Shown here: positions 1-12,495 of the stretch, one piece after another
Layout of the letters: every line of letters begins with the position of its first letter
Numbering within the stretch: the stretch's first letter is position 1
NCBI GenBank assembly: GCA_030867875.1
Contig: JAOWCC010000936.1
Coordinates: 16,748,095 to 16,812,094 of the forward strand
Reading direction: 5' to 3'
DNA length: 64,000 nucleotides
Source of the DNA: Actinernus sp. WN-2022
Lineage: Eukaryota > Cnidaria > Anthozoa > Actiniaria > Actinernidae
Translations under genes and position numbers: made by a program
The notes under the pieces: model-generated
Databases searched by the model: none
What the model saw: only the letters and a program-made list of their open reading frames with translations
Told to the model about the DNA's origin: nothing

Positions 1-180
1 CTTCAAAATGATCTCAAACAATCTCCTGTTAGCTTCAGAACATCAATGGATTAAGTTGGAGAAAGAATTGAAGTAAAAATCAACATCTTCAAAAAATGGT
101 CAAATCTGAATATTTTTTGCCAGACCGGGTAGGCGAAAAATCTTGGATTTCTGACAAAAATAAAAAAAACACTCAATATG
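1..180 (+). repeat. Long satellite monomer (type L, 180 bp), representative
   Basis: This is the long monomer class. The next monomer begins at 181, giving a 180-bp period; other L copies vary by a few bases through A-run slippage (for example 182 bp for 330-511). Its second half holds the only GC-rich stretch of the monomer, GCCAGACCGGGTAGGCG, followed by AAAAATCTTGGATTTCTGAC. The 180-bp length is near a nucleosome repeat. Confidence 0.95.
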
Positions 181-329
181 CTTCAAAATGATCTCAAACA
201 ATCTCCTGTTAGCTTCTGAACATCAATGGATTAAGTTGGAGAAAGAATTGAAGTAAAAATTAACATCATCAAAAATGGTCAAATCTGGCTTTTTGATTTC
301 TGACAAAAACTAAAAACCACTCGATAATG
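181..329 (+). repeat. Short satellite monomer (type S, 149 bp), representative
   Basis: The 149-bp class matches the L monomer over its first 100 or so bases but lacks the GC-rich box: after AAATCTGG it passes to TTTTTGATTTCTGAC. It ends CACTCGATAATG instead of CACTCAATATG. S copies often alternate with L copies, giving an approximately 330-bp dimer as the basic higher-order unit. Confidence 0.95.
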
Positions 330-3300
330 CTTCAAAATGATCTCAAACAATCTCCTGTTAGCTTCAGAACATGAATGGATTAAGTTGGAGAAAGAATTGA
401 ACAAAAAATCAACATCTTCAAAAAATGGTCAAATCTGGATATTTTTTGCCAGACCGGGTAGGCGAAAAATCTTGGATTTCTGACAAAAATAAAAAAAAAC
501 CACTCAATATGCTTCAAAATGATCTCAAACAATCTCCTGTTAGCTTCTGAACATCAATGGATTAAGTTGGAGAAAGAATTGAAGTAAAAATTAACATCAT
601 CAAAAATCGTCAAATCTGGATTTTTGATTTCTGACAAAAACTAAAAACCACTCGATAATGCTTCAAAATGATATCAAACAATCTCCTGTTAGCTTCAGAA
701 CATGAATGGATTAAGTTGGAGAAAGAATTGAACAAAAAATCAACATCTTCAAAAAATGGTCAAATCTGAATATTTTTTGCCAGACCGGGTAGGCGAAAAA
801 TCTTGGATTTCTGACAAAAATAAAAAAACCACTCAATATGCTTCAAAATGATCTCAAACAATCTCCTGTTAGCTTCTGAACATCAATGGATTAAGTTGGA
901 GAAAGAATTGAAGTAAAAATTAACATCATCAAAAATGTTCAAATCTGGCTTTTTGATTTCTGACAAAAACTAAAAACCACTCGATAATGCTTCAAAATGA
1001 TCTCAAACAATCTCCTGTTAGCTTCAGAACATCAATGGATTAAGTTGGAGAAAGAATTGAAGTAAAAATTAACATCTTCAAAAAATGGTCAAATCTGAAT
1101 ATTTTTTGCCAGACCGGGTAGGCGAAAAATCTTGGATTTCTCACAAAAATGAAAAAACACTCAATATGCTTCAAAATGATATCAAACAACCTCCTGTTAG
1201 CTTCAGAACATGAATGGATTAAGTTGGAGAAAGAATTGAATAAAAAAATCAACATCTTCAAAAAATGGTCAAATCTGAATATTTTTTGCCAGACCGGGTA
1301 GGCGAAAAATCTTGGATTTCTGACAAAAATAAAAAAACCACTCAATATGCTTCAAAATGATCTCAAACAATCTCCTGTTAGCTTCAGAACATCAATGGAT
1401 TAAGTTGGAGAAAGAATTGAAGTAAAAATCAACATCTTCAAAAAATGGTCAAATCTGAATATTTTTTGCCAGACCGGGTAGGCGAAAAATCTTGGATTTC
1501 TGACAAAAATAAAAAAAACACTCAATATGCTTCAAAATGATCTCAAACAATCTCCTGTTAGCTTCTGAACATCAATGGATTAAGTTGGAGAAAGAATTGA
1601 AGTAAAAATTAACATCATCAAAAATGTTCAAATCTGGCTTTTTGATTTCTGACAAAAACTAAAAACCACTCGATAATGCTTCAAAATGATCTCAAACAAT
1701 CTCCTGTTAGCTTCAGAACATCAATGGATTAAGTTGGAGAAAGAATTGAAGTAAAAATTAACATCTTCAAAAAATGGTCAAATCTGAATATTTTTTGCCA
1801 GACCGGGTAGGCGAAAAATCTTGGATTTCTCACAAAAATGAAAAAACACTCAATATGCTTCAAAATGATATCAAACAATCTCCTGTTAGCTTCAGAACAT
1901 GAATGGATTAAGTTGGAGAAAGAATTGAATAAAAAAATCAACATCTTCAAAAAATGGTCAAATCTGAATATTTTTTGCCAGACCGGGTAGGCGAAAAATC
2001 TTGGATTTCTGACAAAAATAAAAAAACCACTCAATATGCTTCAAAATGATCTCAAACAATCTCCTGTTAGCTTCAGAACATCAATGGATTAAGTTGGAGA
2101 AAGAATTGAAGTAAAAATCAACATCTTCAAAAAATGGTCAAATCTGAATATTTTTTGCCAGACCGGGTAGGCGAAAAATCTTGGATTTCTGACAAAAATA
2201 AAAAAAACACTCAATATGCTTCAAAATGATCTCAAACAATCTCCTGTTAGCTTCTGAACATCAATGGATTAAGTTGGAGAAAGAATTGAAGTAAAAATTA
2301 ACATCATCAAAAATGGTCAAATCTGGCTTTTTGATTTCTGACAAAAACTAAAAACCACTCGATAATGCTTCAAAATGATCTCAAACAATCTCCTGTTAGC
2401 TTCAGAACATGAATGGATTAAGTTGGAGAAAGAATTGAACAAAAAATCAACATCTTCAAAAAATGGTCAAATCTGGATATTTTTTGCCAGACCGGGTAGG
2501 CGAAAAATCTTGGATTTCTGACAAAAATAAAAAAAAACCACTCAATATGCTTCAAAATGATCTCAAACAATCTCCTGTTAGCTTCTGAACATCAATGGAT
2601 TAAGTTGGAGAAAGAATTGAAGTAAAAATTAACATCATCAAAAATCGTCAAATCTGGATTTTTGATTTCTGACAAAAACTAAAAACCACTCGATAATGCT
2701 TCAAAATGATATCAAACAATCTCCTGTTAGCTTCAGAACATGAATGGATTAAGTTGGAGAAAGAATTGAACAAAAAATCAACATCTTCAAAAAATGGTCA
2801 AATCTGAATATTTTTTGCCAGACCGGGTAGGCGAAAAATCTTGGATTTCTGACAAAAATAAAAAAAACACTCAATATGCTTCAAAATGATCTCAAACAAT
2901 CTCCTGTTAGCTTCTGAACATCAATGGATTAAGTTGGAGAAAGAATTGAAGTAAAAATTAACATCATCAAAAATGGTCAAATCTGGCTTTTTGATTTCTG
3001 ACAAAAACTAAAAACCACTCGATAATGCTTCAAAATGATATCAAACAATCTCCTGTTAGCTTCAGAACATGAATGGATTAAGTTGGAGAAAGAATTGAAC
3101 AAAAAATCAACATCTTCAAAAAATGGTCAAATCTGAATATTTTTTGCCAGACCGGGTAGGCGAAAAATCTTGGATTTCTGACAAAAATAAAAAAAACCAC
3201 TCAATATGCTTCAAAATGATCTCAAACAATCTCCTGTTAGCTTCTGAACATCAATGGATTAAGTTGGAGAAAGAATTGAAGTAAAAATTAACATCATCAA

Positions 3301-3849
3301 AAATCGTCAAATCTGGATTTTTGATTTCTGACAAAAACTAAAAACCACTCGATAATGCTTCAAAATGATATCAAACAATCTCCTGTTAGCTTCAGAACAT
3401 GAATGGATTAAGTTGGAGAAAGAATTGAACAAAAAATCAACATCTTCAAAAAATGGTCAAATCTGAATATTTTTTGCCAGACCGGGTAGGCGAAAAATCT
3501 TGGATTTCTGACAAAAATAAAAAAAACACTCAATATGCTTCAAAATGATCTCAAACAATCTCCTGTTAGCTTCTGAACATCAATGGATTAAGTTGGAGAA
3601 AGAATTGAAGTAAAAATTAACATCATCAAAAATGGTCAAATCTGGCTTTTTGATTTCTGACAAAAACTAAAAACCACTCGATAATGCTTCAAAATGATAT
3701 CAAACAATCTCCTGTTAGCTTCAGAACATGAATGGATTAAGTTGGAGAAAGAATTGAACAAAAAATCAACATCTTCAAAAAATGGTCAAATCTGAATATT
3801 TTTTGCCAGACCGGGTAGGCGAAAAATCTTGGATTTCTGACAAAAATAA

Positions 3850-5885
3850 AAAACCCACTCAATATGCTTCAAAATGATCTCAAACAATCTCCTGTTAGCT
3901 TCTGAACATCAATGGATTAAGTTGGAGAAAGAATTGAAGTAAAAATTAACATCATCAAAAATGGTCAAATCTGGATTTTTGATTTCTGACAAAAACTAAA
4001 AACCACTCGATAATGCTTCAAAATGATATCAAACAATCTACTGTTAGCTTCAGAACATGAATGGATTAAGTTGGAGAAAGAATTGAACAAAAAATCAACA
4101 TCTTCAAAAAATGGTCAAATCTGGATATTTTTTGCCAGACCGGGTAGGCGAAAAATCTTGGATTTCTGACAAAAATAAAAAAAACACTCAATATGCTTCA
4201 AAATGATCTCAAACAATCTCCTGTTAGCTTCTGAACATCAATGGATTAAGTTGGAGAAAGAATTGAAGTAAAAATTAACATCATCAAAAATGGTCAAATC
4301 TGGATTTTTGATTTCTGACAAAAACTAAAAACCACTCGATAATGCTTCAAAATGATATCAAACAATCTCCTGTTAGCTTCAAAACATGAATGGTTTAAGT
4401 TGGAGAAAGAATTGAACAAAAAATCAACATCTTCAAAAAATGGTCAAATCTGAATATTTTTTGCCAGACCGGGTAGGCGAAAAATCTTGGATTTCTGACA
4501 AAAATAAAAAAACCACTCAATATCTTCAAAATGATCTCAAACAATCTCCTGTTAGCTTCTGAACATAAATGGATTAAGTTGGAGAAAGAATTGAAGTAAA
4601 AATTAACATCATCAAAAATGGTCAAATCTGGCTTTTTGATTTCTGACAAAAACTAAAAACCACTCGATAATGCTTCAAAATGATATCAAACAATCTCCTG
4701 GTAGCTTCAGAACATGAATGGATTAAGTTGGAGAAAGAATTGAAGAAAAAATTAACATCATCAAAAATGGTCCAATCTGGATTTTTTTAGCCAGTGTCTA
4801 TCCTTCATAACACACACCTGAATATCTGCTTCCTTTCTCGACACCTTCATAACACGTACCTCAATATCTTCCTGTCTCCACACATCAGAAGCAGTGTCTA
4901 TCTTGTTTAGATGAGTTACGTTGTCAGGTCACAGGAACTCCATGGCCAGTAGGTACATATCCTATCGAGATATCGATATCGTTTAGAAGTTTATTCTGCA
5001 TTTAACGTACCGACCATTATGATAATTAGTAGAGACCGGGTAGGCAAATAATCTTGGATTTCTTACAAAAATAAAAAAACACTCAATATGCTTCAAAATG
5101 ATCTCAAACAATCTCCTGGTAGCTTCAGAACATGAATGGATTAAGTTGGAGAAAGAATTGAAGAAAAAATTAACATCATCAAAAATGGTCAAATCTGGAT
5201 TTCTGACAAAAACTAAAAACCACTCGATAATGCTTCAAAATGATATCAAACAATCTCCTGTTAGCTTCAGAACATGAATGGATTAAGTTGGAGAAAGAAT
5301 TGAACAAAAAATCAACATCTTCAAAATATGGTCAAATCTGGATATTTTTTGCCAGACCGGGTAGGCGAAAAATCTTGGATTTCTTACAAAAATAAAAAAA
5401 CCACTCAATATGCTTCAAAATGATCTCAAACAATCTCCTGTTAGCTTCAGAACATCAATGGATTAAGTTGGAGAAAGAATTGAAGTAAAAATTAACATCT
5501 TCAAAAAATGGTCAAATCTGAATATTTTTTGCCAGACCGGGTAGGCGAAAAATCTTGGATTTCTGACAAAAATGAAAAAACACTCAATATGCTTCAAAAT
5601 GATATCAAACAATCTCCTGTTAGCTTCAGAACATGAATGGATTAAGTTGGAGAAAGAATTGAATAAAAAAATCAACATCTTCAAAAAATGGTCAAATCTG
5701 AATATTTTTTGCCAGACCGGGTAGGCGAAAAATCTTGGATTTCTGACAAAAATAAAAAAACCACTCAATATGCTTCAAAATGATCTCAAACAATCTCCTG
5801 TTAGCTTCAGAACATCAATGGATTAAGTTGGAGAAAGAATTGAAGTAAAAATTAACATCATCAAAAATGGTCAAATCTGGATTTT
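3850..5885 (+). repeat. Higher-order duplication, 2235-bp offset, copy 1
   Basis: This block and the one at about 6085-8120 match at a constant offset of 2235 bp, including rare variants such as TTCAAAACATGAATGGTT (4379 and 6614) and the 240-bp insertions at 4795 and 7030. The left limit is placed by loss of shared variants upstream (AATCTACTG at 6270 matches 4035 but the one at 5941 has no partner at 3706). The right limit lies where copy 2 runs into another 240-bp insertion and copy 1 does not. Limits are approximate. Confidence 0.8.
4795..5034 (+). repeat. 240-bp satellite-embedded insertion, copy 1 (representative)
   Basis: A 240-bp sequence unrelated to the monomer sits inside the GC-rich box, between GCCAG and ACCGGGTAGG. 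It starts TGTCTATCCTTCATAACACA and ends TTAGTAGAG. Inside are two imperfect direct repeats of about 40 bp, each beginning CTTCATAACAC, and a perfect 12-bp palindrome, GATATCGATATC, at 4969-4980. I see no terminal inverted repeats and no convincing target duplication, so its origin (short transposon remnant or captured DNA) is unresolved. The monomer half to its right carries its own diagnostic changes (GGCAAATAATCTTGG), indicating one ancestral insertion that was later amplified. Confidence 0.9.
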
Positions 5886-6084
5886 TGATTTCTGACAAAA
5901 ACTAAAAACCACTCGATAATGCTTCAAAATGATATCAAACAATCTACTGTTAGCTTCAGAACATGAATGGATTAAGTTGGAGAAAGAATTGAACAAAAAA
6001 TCAACATCTTCAAAAAATGGTCAAATCTGCATATTTTTTGCCAGACCGGGTAGGCGAAAAATCTTGGATTTCTGACAAAAATAA

Positions 6085-8120
6085 AAAAACCACTCAATAT
6101 GCTTCAAAATGATCTCAAACAATCTCCTGTTAGCTTCTGAACATCAATGGATTAAGTTGGAGAAACAATTGAAGTAAAAATTAACATCATCAAAAATGGT
6201 CAAATCTGGATTTTTGATTTCTGACAAAAACTAAAAACCACTCGATAATGCTTCAAAATGATATCAAACAATCTACTGTTAGCTTCAGAACATGAATGGA
6301 TTAAGTTGGAGAAAGAATTGAACAAAAAATCAACATCTTCAAAAAATGGTCAAATCTGGATATTTTTTGCCAGACCGGGTAGGCGAAAAATCTTGGATTT
6401 CTGACAAAAATAAAAAAAACACTCAATATGCTTCAAAATGATCTCAAACAATCTCCTGTTAGCTTCTGAACATCAATGGATTAAGTTGGAGAAAGAATTG
6501 AAGTAAAAATTAACATCATCAAAAATGGTCAAATCTGGATTTTTGATTTCTGACAAAAACTAAAAACCACTCGATAATGCTTCAAAATGATATCAAACAA
6601 TCTCCTGTTAGCTTCAAAACATGAATGGTTTAAGTTGGAGAAAGAATTGAACAAAAAATCAACATCTTCAAAAAATGGTCAAATCTGAATATTTTTTGCC
6701 AGACCGGGTAGGCGAAAAATCTTGGATTTCTGACAAAAATAAAAAAACCACTCAATATCTTCAAAATGATCTCAAACAATCTCCTGTTAGCTTCTGAACA
6801 TAAATGGATTAAGTTGGAGAAAGAATTGAAGTAAAAATTAACATCATCAAAAATGGTCAAATCTGGCTTTTTGATTTCTGACAAAAACTAAAAACCACTC
6901 GATAATGCTTCAAAATGATATCAAACAATCTCCTGGTAGCTTCAGAACATGAATGGATTAAGTTGGAGAAAGAATTGAAGAAAAAATGAACATCATCAAA
7001 AATGGTCAAATCTGGATTTTTTTAGCCAGTGTCTATCCTTCATAACACACACCTGAATATCTGCTTCCTTTCTCGACACCTTCATAACACGTACCTCAAT
7101 ATCTTCCTGTCTCCACACATCAGAAGCAGTGTCTATCTTGTTTAGATGAGTTACGTTGTCAGGTCACAGGAACTCCATGGCCAGTAGGTACATATCCTAT
7201 CGAGATATCGATATCGTTTAGAAGTTTATTCTGCATTTAACGTACCGACCATTATGATAATTAGTAGAGACCGGGTAGGCAAATAATCTTGGATTTCTTA
7301 CAAAAATAAAAAAACACTCAATATGCTTCAAAATGATCTCAAACAATCTCCTGGTAGCTTCAGAACATGAATGGATTAAGTTGGAGAAAGAATTGAAGAA
7401 AAAATTAACATCATCAAAAATGGTCAAATCTGGATTTCTGACAAAAACTAAAAACCACTCGATAATGCTTCAAAATGATATCAAACAATCTCCTGTTAGC
7501 TTCAGAACATGAATGGATTAAGTTGGAGAAAGAATTGAACAAAAAATCAACATCTTCAAAATATGGTCAAATCTGGATATTTTTTGCCAGACCGGGTAGG
7601 CGAAAAATCTTGGATTTCTTACAAAAATAAAAAAACCACTCAATATGCTTCAAAATGATCTCAAACAATCTCCTGTTAGCTTCAGAACATCAATGGATTA
7701 AGTTGGAGAAAGAATTGAAGTAAAAATTAACATCTTCAAAAAATGGTCAAATCTGAATATTTTTTGCCAGACCGGGTAGGCGAAAAATCTTGGATTTCTG
7801 ACAAAAATGAAAAAACACTCAATATGCTTCAAAATGATATCAAACAATCTCCTGTTAGCTTCAGAACATGAATGGATTAAGTTGGAGAAAGAATTGAATA
7901 AAAAAATCAACATCTTCAAAAAATGGTCAAATCTGAATATTTTTTGCCAGACCGGGTAGGCGAAAAATCTTGGATTTCTGACAAAAATAAAAAAACCACT
8001 CAATATGCTTCAAAATGATCTCAAACAATCTCCTGTTAGCTTCAGAACATCAATGGATTAAGTTGGAGAAAGAATTGAAGTAAAAATTAACATCATCAAA
8101 AATGGTCAAATCTGGATTTT
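6085..8120 (+). repeat. Higher-order duplication, 2235-bp offset, copy 2
   Basis: This is the partner of the block at about 3850-5885. It ends next to the insertion at 8129-8368, where the two copies diverge. A few private substitutions (for example AAACAATT for AAAGAATT near 6165) show the copies are very similar but not identical. Confidence 0.8.
7030..7269 (+). repeat. 240-bp insertion, copy 2
   Basis: This copy lies 2235 bp after copy 1, inside the duplicated 2235-bp block. Like copy 1 it reads TTTAACGTACC near its right end, where the later copies read TTTAAGGTACC. Confidence 0.9.
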
Positions 8121-8128
8121 TTAGCCAG

Positions 8129-8368
8129 TGTCTATCCTTCATAACACACACCTGAATATCTGCTTCCTTTCTCGACACCTTCATAACACGTACCTCAATA
8201 TCTTCCTGTCTCCACACATCAGAAGCAGTGTCTATCTTGTTTAGATGAGTTACGTTGTCAGGTCACAGGAACTCCATGGCCAGTAGGTACATATCCTATC
8301 GAGATATCGATATCGTTTAGAAGTTTATTCTGCATTTAAGGTACCGACCATTATGATAATTAGTAGAG
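8129..8368 (+). repeat. 240-bp insertion, copy 3
   Basis: This copy is followed 54 bp downstream by the first 682-bp transposon. It has AAGGTACC near its right end, unlike copies 1 and 2. Confidence 0.9.
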
Positions 8369-8572
8369 ACCGGGTAGGCAAATAATCTTGGATTTCTTAC
8401 AAAAATAAAAAAACACTCAATACTCAAGCATGTTAAGGCCTGGTTCATTTAAGGGAAAATAGATGTACGTTAAAAAATGTTTTCTGACAGAAAAAACAGT
8501 TTAAACAAAAACTAATTACACCGTAATACTAATATCAACTTCCTTAATTTGTTAAGTGGATGGCTGTCGTAT

Positions 8573-8604
8573 CACGTGATCGATGACGTCATAATTATAT
8601 AAAA
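8573..8604 (+). promoter_or_regulatory. Promoter-like cluster inside the transposon (E-box, CRE, TATA)
   Basis: Within 32 bp lie CACGTG (8573-8578), the full palindromic CRE TGACGTCA (8584-8591) and TATATAAAA (8596-8604). This order resembles an RNA polymerase II core promoter reading rightward, but no downstream gene is present. It recurs in the other two copies at 12646-12677 and 21141-21172. Function is inference from motif content only. Confidence 0.4.
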
Positions 8605-8748
8605 TCGTTTAAGTGAAATGCGGCTGCGACGATAACATATGAATATAAAGTAACCCTGCTAAAACATTACTCCTCCCGCAGTGTTTCCGATCACGCTTAG
8701 AAAACATGACTATCATGTAAAGATAAGGAGATATTAAGGGTACAAAAA

Positions 8749-8758
8749 GTCACGTGAC
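8749..8758. promoter_or_regulatory. GTCACGTGAC palindrome in the transposon
   Basis: A perfect 10-bp palindrome, GTCACGTGAC, equals the extended E-box recognised by USF/MiT-type bHLH factors (the CLEAR motif in vertebrates). It recurs at 12822-12831 and 21317-21326. Use as a binding site is untested. Confidence 0.4.
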
Positions 8759-8925
8759 CTATTTTGCATATGTTCGCCTTAATTACTCGTTAACGAAACA
8801 TTGTAGTCATCTTTTCTAAGTTGATTTAGGTAAAAGGTTTCAACCTTAACTAAACATATCCACTCATCATCCTAGCTGTTTTAAACTCGGAGCCGCGTTT
8901 TTGATTTACTGATTTCGTGTTCTAA

Positions 8926-8945
8926 GTCACGTGACTGACCACGTG
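8926..8945. promoter_or_regulatory. Second GTCACGTGAC plus an adjacent CACGTG
   Basis: GTCACGTGAC at 8926-8935 is followed after four bases by another CACGTG core at 8940-8945. With 8573 and 8749 this makes four CACGTG cores in 682 bp of otherwise AT-rich DNA, well above chance. The same pair occurs at 12999-13018 and 21494-21513. Confidence 0.4.
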
Positions 8946-9230
8946 ACACGTTTTACTACACACAGACCACTTAAGGTAGTCAAGAATGACGATACCTATT
9001 ATCGTGAGAAATTTGGCGTACTTACCATACTAGGCTGTGCTGAAATAAGGAAAACAGTTTTTACCAAAAAATTGACCCCTGAACCAGGCCTTAACATGCT
9101 TGAGTATGCTTCAAAATGATCTCAAACAATCTCCTGTTAGCTTCAGAACATGAATGGATTAAGTTGGAGAAAGAATTGAACAAAAAATCAACATAATTCA
9201 AAAATGGTCAAATCTGGATTTTTTAGCCAG

Positions 9231-9470
9231 TGTCTATCCTTCATAACACACACCTGAATATCTGCTTCCTTTCTCGACACCTTCATAACACGTACCTCAA
9301 TATCTTCCTGTCTCCACACATCAGAAGCAGTGTCTATCTTGTTTAGATGAGTTACGTTGTCAGGTCACAGGAACTCCATGGCCAGTGGGTACATATCCTA
9401 TCGAGATATCGATATCGTTTAGAAGTTTATTCTGCATTTAAGGTACCGACCATTATGATAATTAGTAGAG
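9231..9470 (+). repeat. 240-bp insertion, copy 4
   Basis: This copy lies just right of the first transposon. It carries the variant CCAGTGGGTACAT, shared with copies 7 and 12, which confirms that the three transposon-bearing segments are one lineage. Confidence 0.9.
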
Positions 9471-10291
9471 ACCGGGTAGGCAAATAATCTTGGATTTCTT
9501 ACAAAAATAAAAAAACACTCGATATGCTTCAAAATGATCTCAAACAATCTCCTGGTAGCTTCAGAACATGAATGGATTAAGTTGGAGAAAGAATTGAAGA
9601 AAAAATTAACATCATCAAAAATGGTCAAATCTGGATTTCTGACAAAAACTAAAAACCACTCGATAATGCTTCAAAATGATATCAAACAATCTCCTGTTAG
9701 CTTCAGAACATGAATGGATTAAGTTGGAGAAAGAATTGAACAAAAAATCAACATCTTCAAAAAATGGTCAAATCTGGATATTTTTTGCCAGACCGGGTAG
9801 GCGAAAAATCTTGGATTTCTGACAAAAATAAAAAAACACTCAATATGCTTCAAAATGATATCAAACAATCTCCTGTCAGCTTCAGAACATGAATGGATTA
9901 AGTTGGAGAAAGAATTGAACAAAAAATCAACATCTTCAAAAAATGGTCAAATCTGGATATTTTTTGCCAGACCGGGTAGGCGAAAAGTCTTGGATTTCTG
10001 ACAAAAATAAAAAAACCACTCAATATGCTTCAAAATGATCTCAAACAATCTCCTGTTAGCTTCTGAATATCAATGGATTAAGTTGGAGAAAGAATTGAAG
10101 TAAAAATTAACATCTTCAAAAAATGGTCAAATCTGGATTTCTGACAAAAATAAAAAAACACTCAATATGCTTCAAAATGATATCAAACAATCTCCTGTTA
10201 GCTTCAGAACATGAATGGATTAAGTTGGAGAAAGAATTGAACAAAAAATGAACATAATTCAAAAATGGTCAAATCTGGATTTTTTAGCCAG

Positions 10292-10531
10292 TGTCTATCC
10301 TTCATAACACACACCTGAATATCTGCTTCCTTTCTCGACACCTTCATAACACGTACCTCAATATCTTCCTGTCTCCACACATCAGAAGCAGTGTCTATCT
10401 TGTTTAGATGAGTTACGTTGTCAGGTCACAGGAACTCCATGGCCAGTAGGTACATATCCTATCGAGATATCGATATCGTTTAGAAGTTTATTCTGCATTT
10501 AAGGTACCGACCATTATGATAATTAGTAGAG
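10292..10531 (+). repeat. 240-bp insertion, copy 5
   Basis: This copy opens higher-order block A. It is preceded by the diverged monomer variant AAAAAATGAACATAATTC, also found before copies 8, 13 and 14. Confidence 0.9.
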
Positions 10532-12201
10532 ACCGGGTAGGCAAATAATCTTGGATTTCTTACAAAAATAAAAAAACACTCAATATGCTTCAAAATGATC
10601 TCAAACAATCTCCTGGTAGCTTCAGAACATGAATGGATTAAGTTGGAGAAAGAATTGAAGAAAAAATTAACATCATCAAAAATGGTCAAATCTGGATTTC
10701 TGACAAAAACTAAAAACCACTCGATAATGCTTCAAAATGATATCAAACAATCTCCTGTTAGCTTCAGAACATGAATGGATTAAGTTGGAGAAAGAATTGA
10801 ACAAAAAATCAACATCTTCAAAATATGGTCAAATCTGGATATTTTTTGCCAGACCGGGTAGGCGAAAAATCTTGGATTTCTTACAAAAATAAAAAAACCA
10901 CTCAATATGCTTCAAAATGATCTCAAACAATCTCCTGTTAGCTTCAGAACATCAATGGATTAAGTTGGAGAAAGAATTGAAGTAAAAATTAACATCTTCA
11001 AAAAATGGTCAAATCTGAATATTTTTTGCCAGACCGGGTAGGCGAAAAATCTTGGATTTCTGACAAAAATGAAAAAACACTCAATATGCTTCAAAATGAT
11101 ATCAAACAATCTCCTGTTAGCTTCAGAACATGAATGGATTAAGTTGGAGAAAGAATTGAATAAAAAAATCAACATCTTCAAAAAATGGTCAAATCTGAAT
11201 ATTTTTTGCCAGACCGGGTAGGCGAAAAATCTTGGATTTCTGACAAAAATAAAAAAACCACTCAATATGCTTCAAAATGATCTCAAACAATCTCCTGTTA
11301 GCTTCAGAACATCAATGGATTAAGTTGGAGAAAGAATTGAAGTAAAAATTAACATCATCAAAAATGGTCAAATCTGGATTTTTGATTTCTGACAAAAACT
11401 AAAAACCACTCGATAATGCTTCAAAATGATATCAAACAATCTACTGTTAGCTTCAGAACATGAATGGATTAAGTTGGAGAAAGAATTGAACAAAAAATCA
11501 ACATCTTCAAAAAATGGTCAAATCTGCATATTTTTTGCCAGACCGGGTAGGCGAAAAATCTTGGATTTCTGACAAAAATAAAAAAACCACTCAATATGCT
11601 TCAAAATGATCTCAAACAATCTCCTGTTAGCTTCTGAACATCAATGGATTAAGTTGGAGAAAGAATTGAAGTAAAAATTAACATCATCAAAAATGGTCAA
11701 ATCTGGATTTTTGATTTCTGACAAAAACTAAAAACCACTCGATAATGCTTCAAAATGATATCAAACAATCTCCTGTTAGCTTCAGAACATGAATGGTTTA
11801 AGTTGGAGAAAGAATTGAACAAAAAATCAACATCTTCAAAAAATGGTCAAATCTGAATATTTTTTGCCAGACCGGGTAGGCGAAAAATCTTGGATTTCTG
11901 ACAAAAATAAAAAAAAACACTCAATATGCTTCAAAATGATCTCAAACAATCTCCTGTTAGCTTCTGAACATCAATGGATTAAGTTGGAGAAAGAATTGAA
12001 GTAAAAATTAACATCATCAAAAATGGTCAAATCTGGCTTTTTGATTTCTGACAAAAACTAAAAACCACTCGATAATGCTTCAAAATGATATCAAACAATC
12101 TCCTGGTAGCTTCAGAACATGAATGGATTAAGTTGGAGAAAGAATTGAAGAAAAAATTAACATCATCAAAAATGGTCAAATCTGGATTTTTTTTTAGCCA
12201 G

Positions 12202-12441
12202 TGTCTATCCTTCATAACACACACCTGAATATCTGCTTCCTTTCTCGACACCTTCATAACACGTACCTCAATATCTTCCTGTCTCCACACATCAGAAGCA
12301 GTGTCTATCTTGTTTAGATGAGTTACGTTGTCAGGTCACAGGAACTCCATGGCCAGTAGGTACATATCCTATCGAGATATCGATATCGTTTAGAAGTTTA
12401 TTCTGCATTTAAGGTACCGACCATTATGATAATTAGTAGAG
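12202..12441 (+). repeat. 240-bp insertion, copy 6
   Basis: This copy is preceded by an expanded T run (GGATTTTTTTTTAGCC) shared only with copy 11, and is followed by the second transposon copy. Confidence 0.9.
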
Positions 12442-12495
12442 ACCGGGTAGGCAAATAATCTTGGATTTCTTACAAAAATAAAAAAACACTCAATA

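Larger units (their letters stand above)
8423..9104. mobile_element. 682-bp non-autonomous TIR transposon (MITE-like), copy 1
   Basis: A 682-bp element interrupts a monomer. The left end is CTCAAGCATGTTAAGGCCTG plus GTTCA, and the right end is its perfect reverse complement, giving 25-bp terminal inverted repeats. A TA dinucleotide flanks both sides (8421-8422 and 9105-9106), and uninterrupted monomers read CACTCAATATGC, so the target was TA and was duplicated. TA targets fit the Tc1/mariner-like superfamilies, but the terminus matches no family I recognise. There is no transposase; the 62-codon frame at 8931-9119 runs out of the element into the satellite and is not a gene. The interior holds four CACGTG cores, a CRE-type palindrome and a TATA-like box, listed separately. 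Confidence 0.92.
8129..10291 (+). repeat. Higher-order segment (2163 bp), first of three copies
   Basis: The stretch from one 240-bp insertion through the 682-bp transposon and the next insertion to 10291 recurs at 12202-14364 (offset 4073) and again at 20697-22859 (offset a further 8495). Spacing of the insertions (8129, 9231, 10292) is preserved exactly in the later copies (12202, 13304, 14365 and 20697, 21799, 22860). It shows that the transposon insertion was multiplied by segmental duplication rather than by repeated transposition. Confidence 0.88.

Noticed and set aside
100..140. CENP-B box in the GC-rich satellite box
   Set aside because: The reverse strand gives TTCGCCTACCCGG, but the spacing and the central A of NTTCGNNNNANNCGGGN do not match.
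8931..9119. 62-codon plus-strand frame as a gene
   Set aside because: It starts inside the MITE, crosses its right terminal inverted repeat and stops in the satellite; repeated only because the segment is duplicated.
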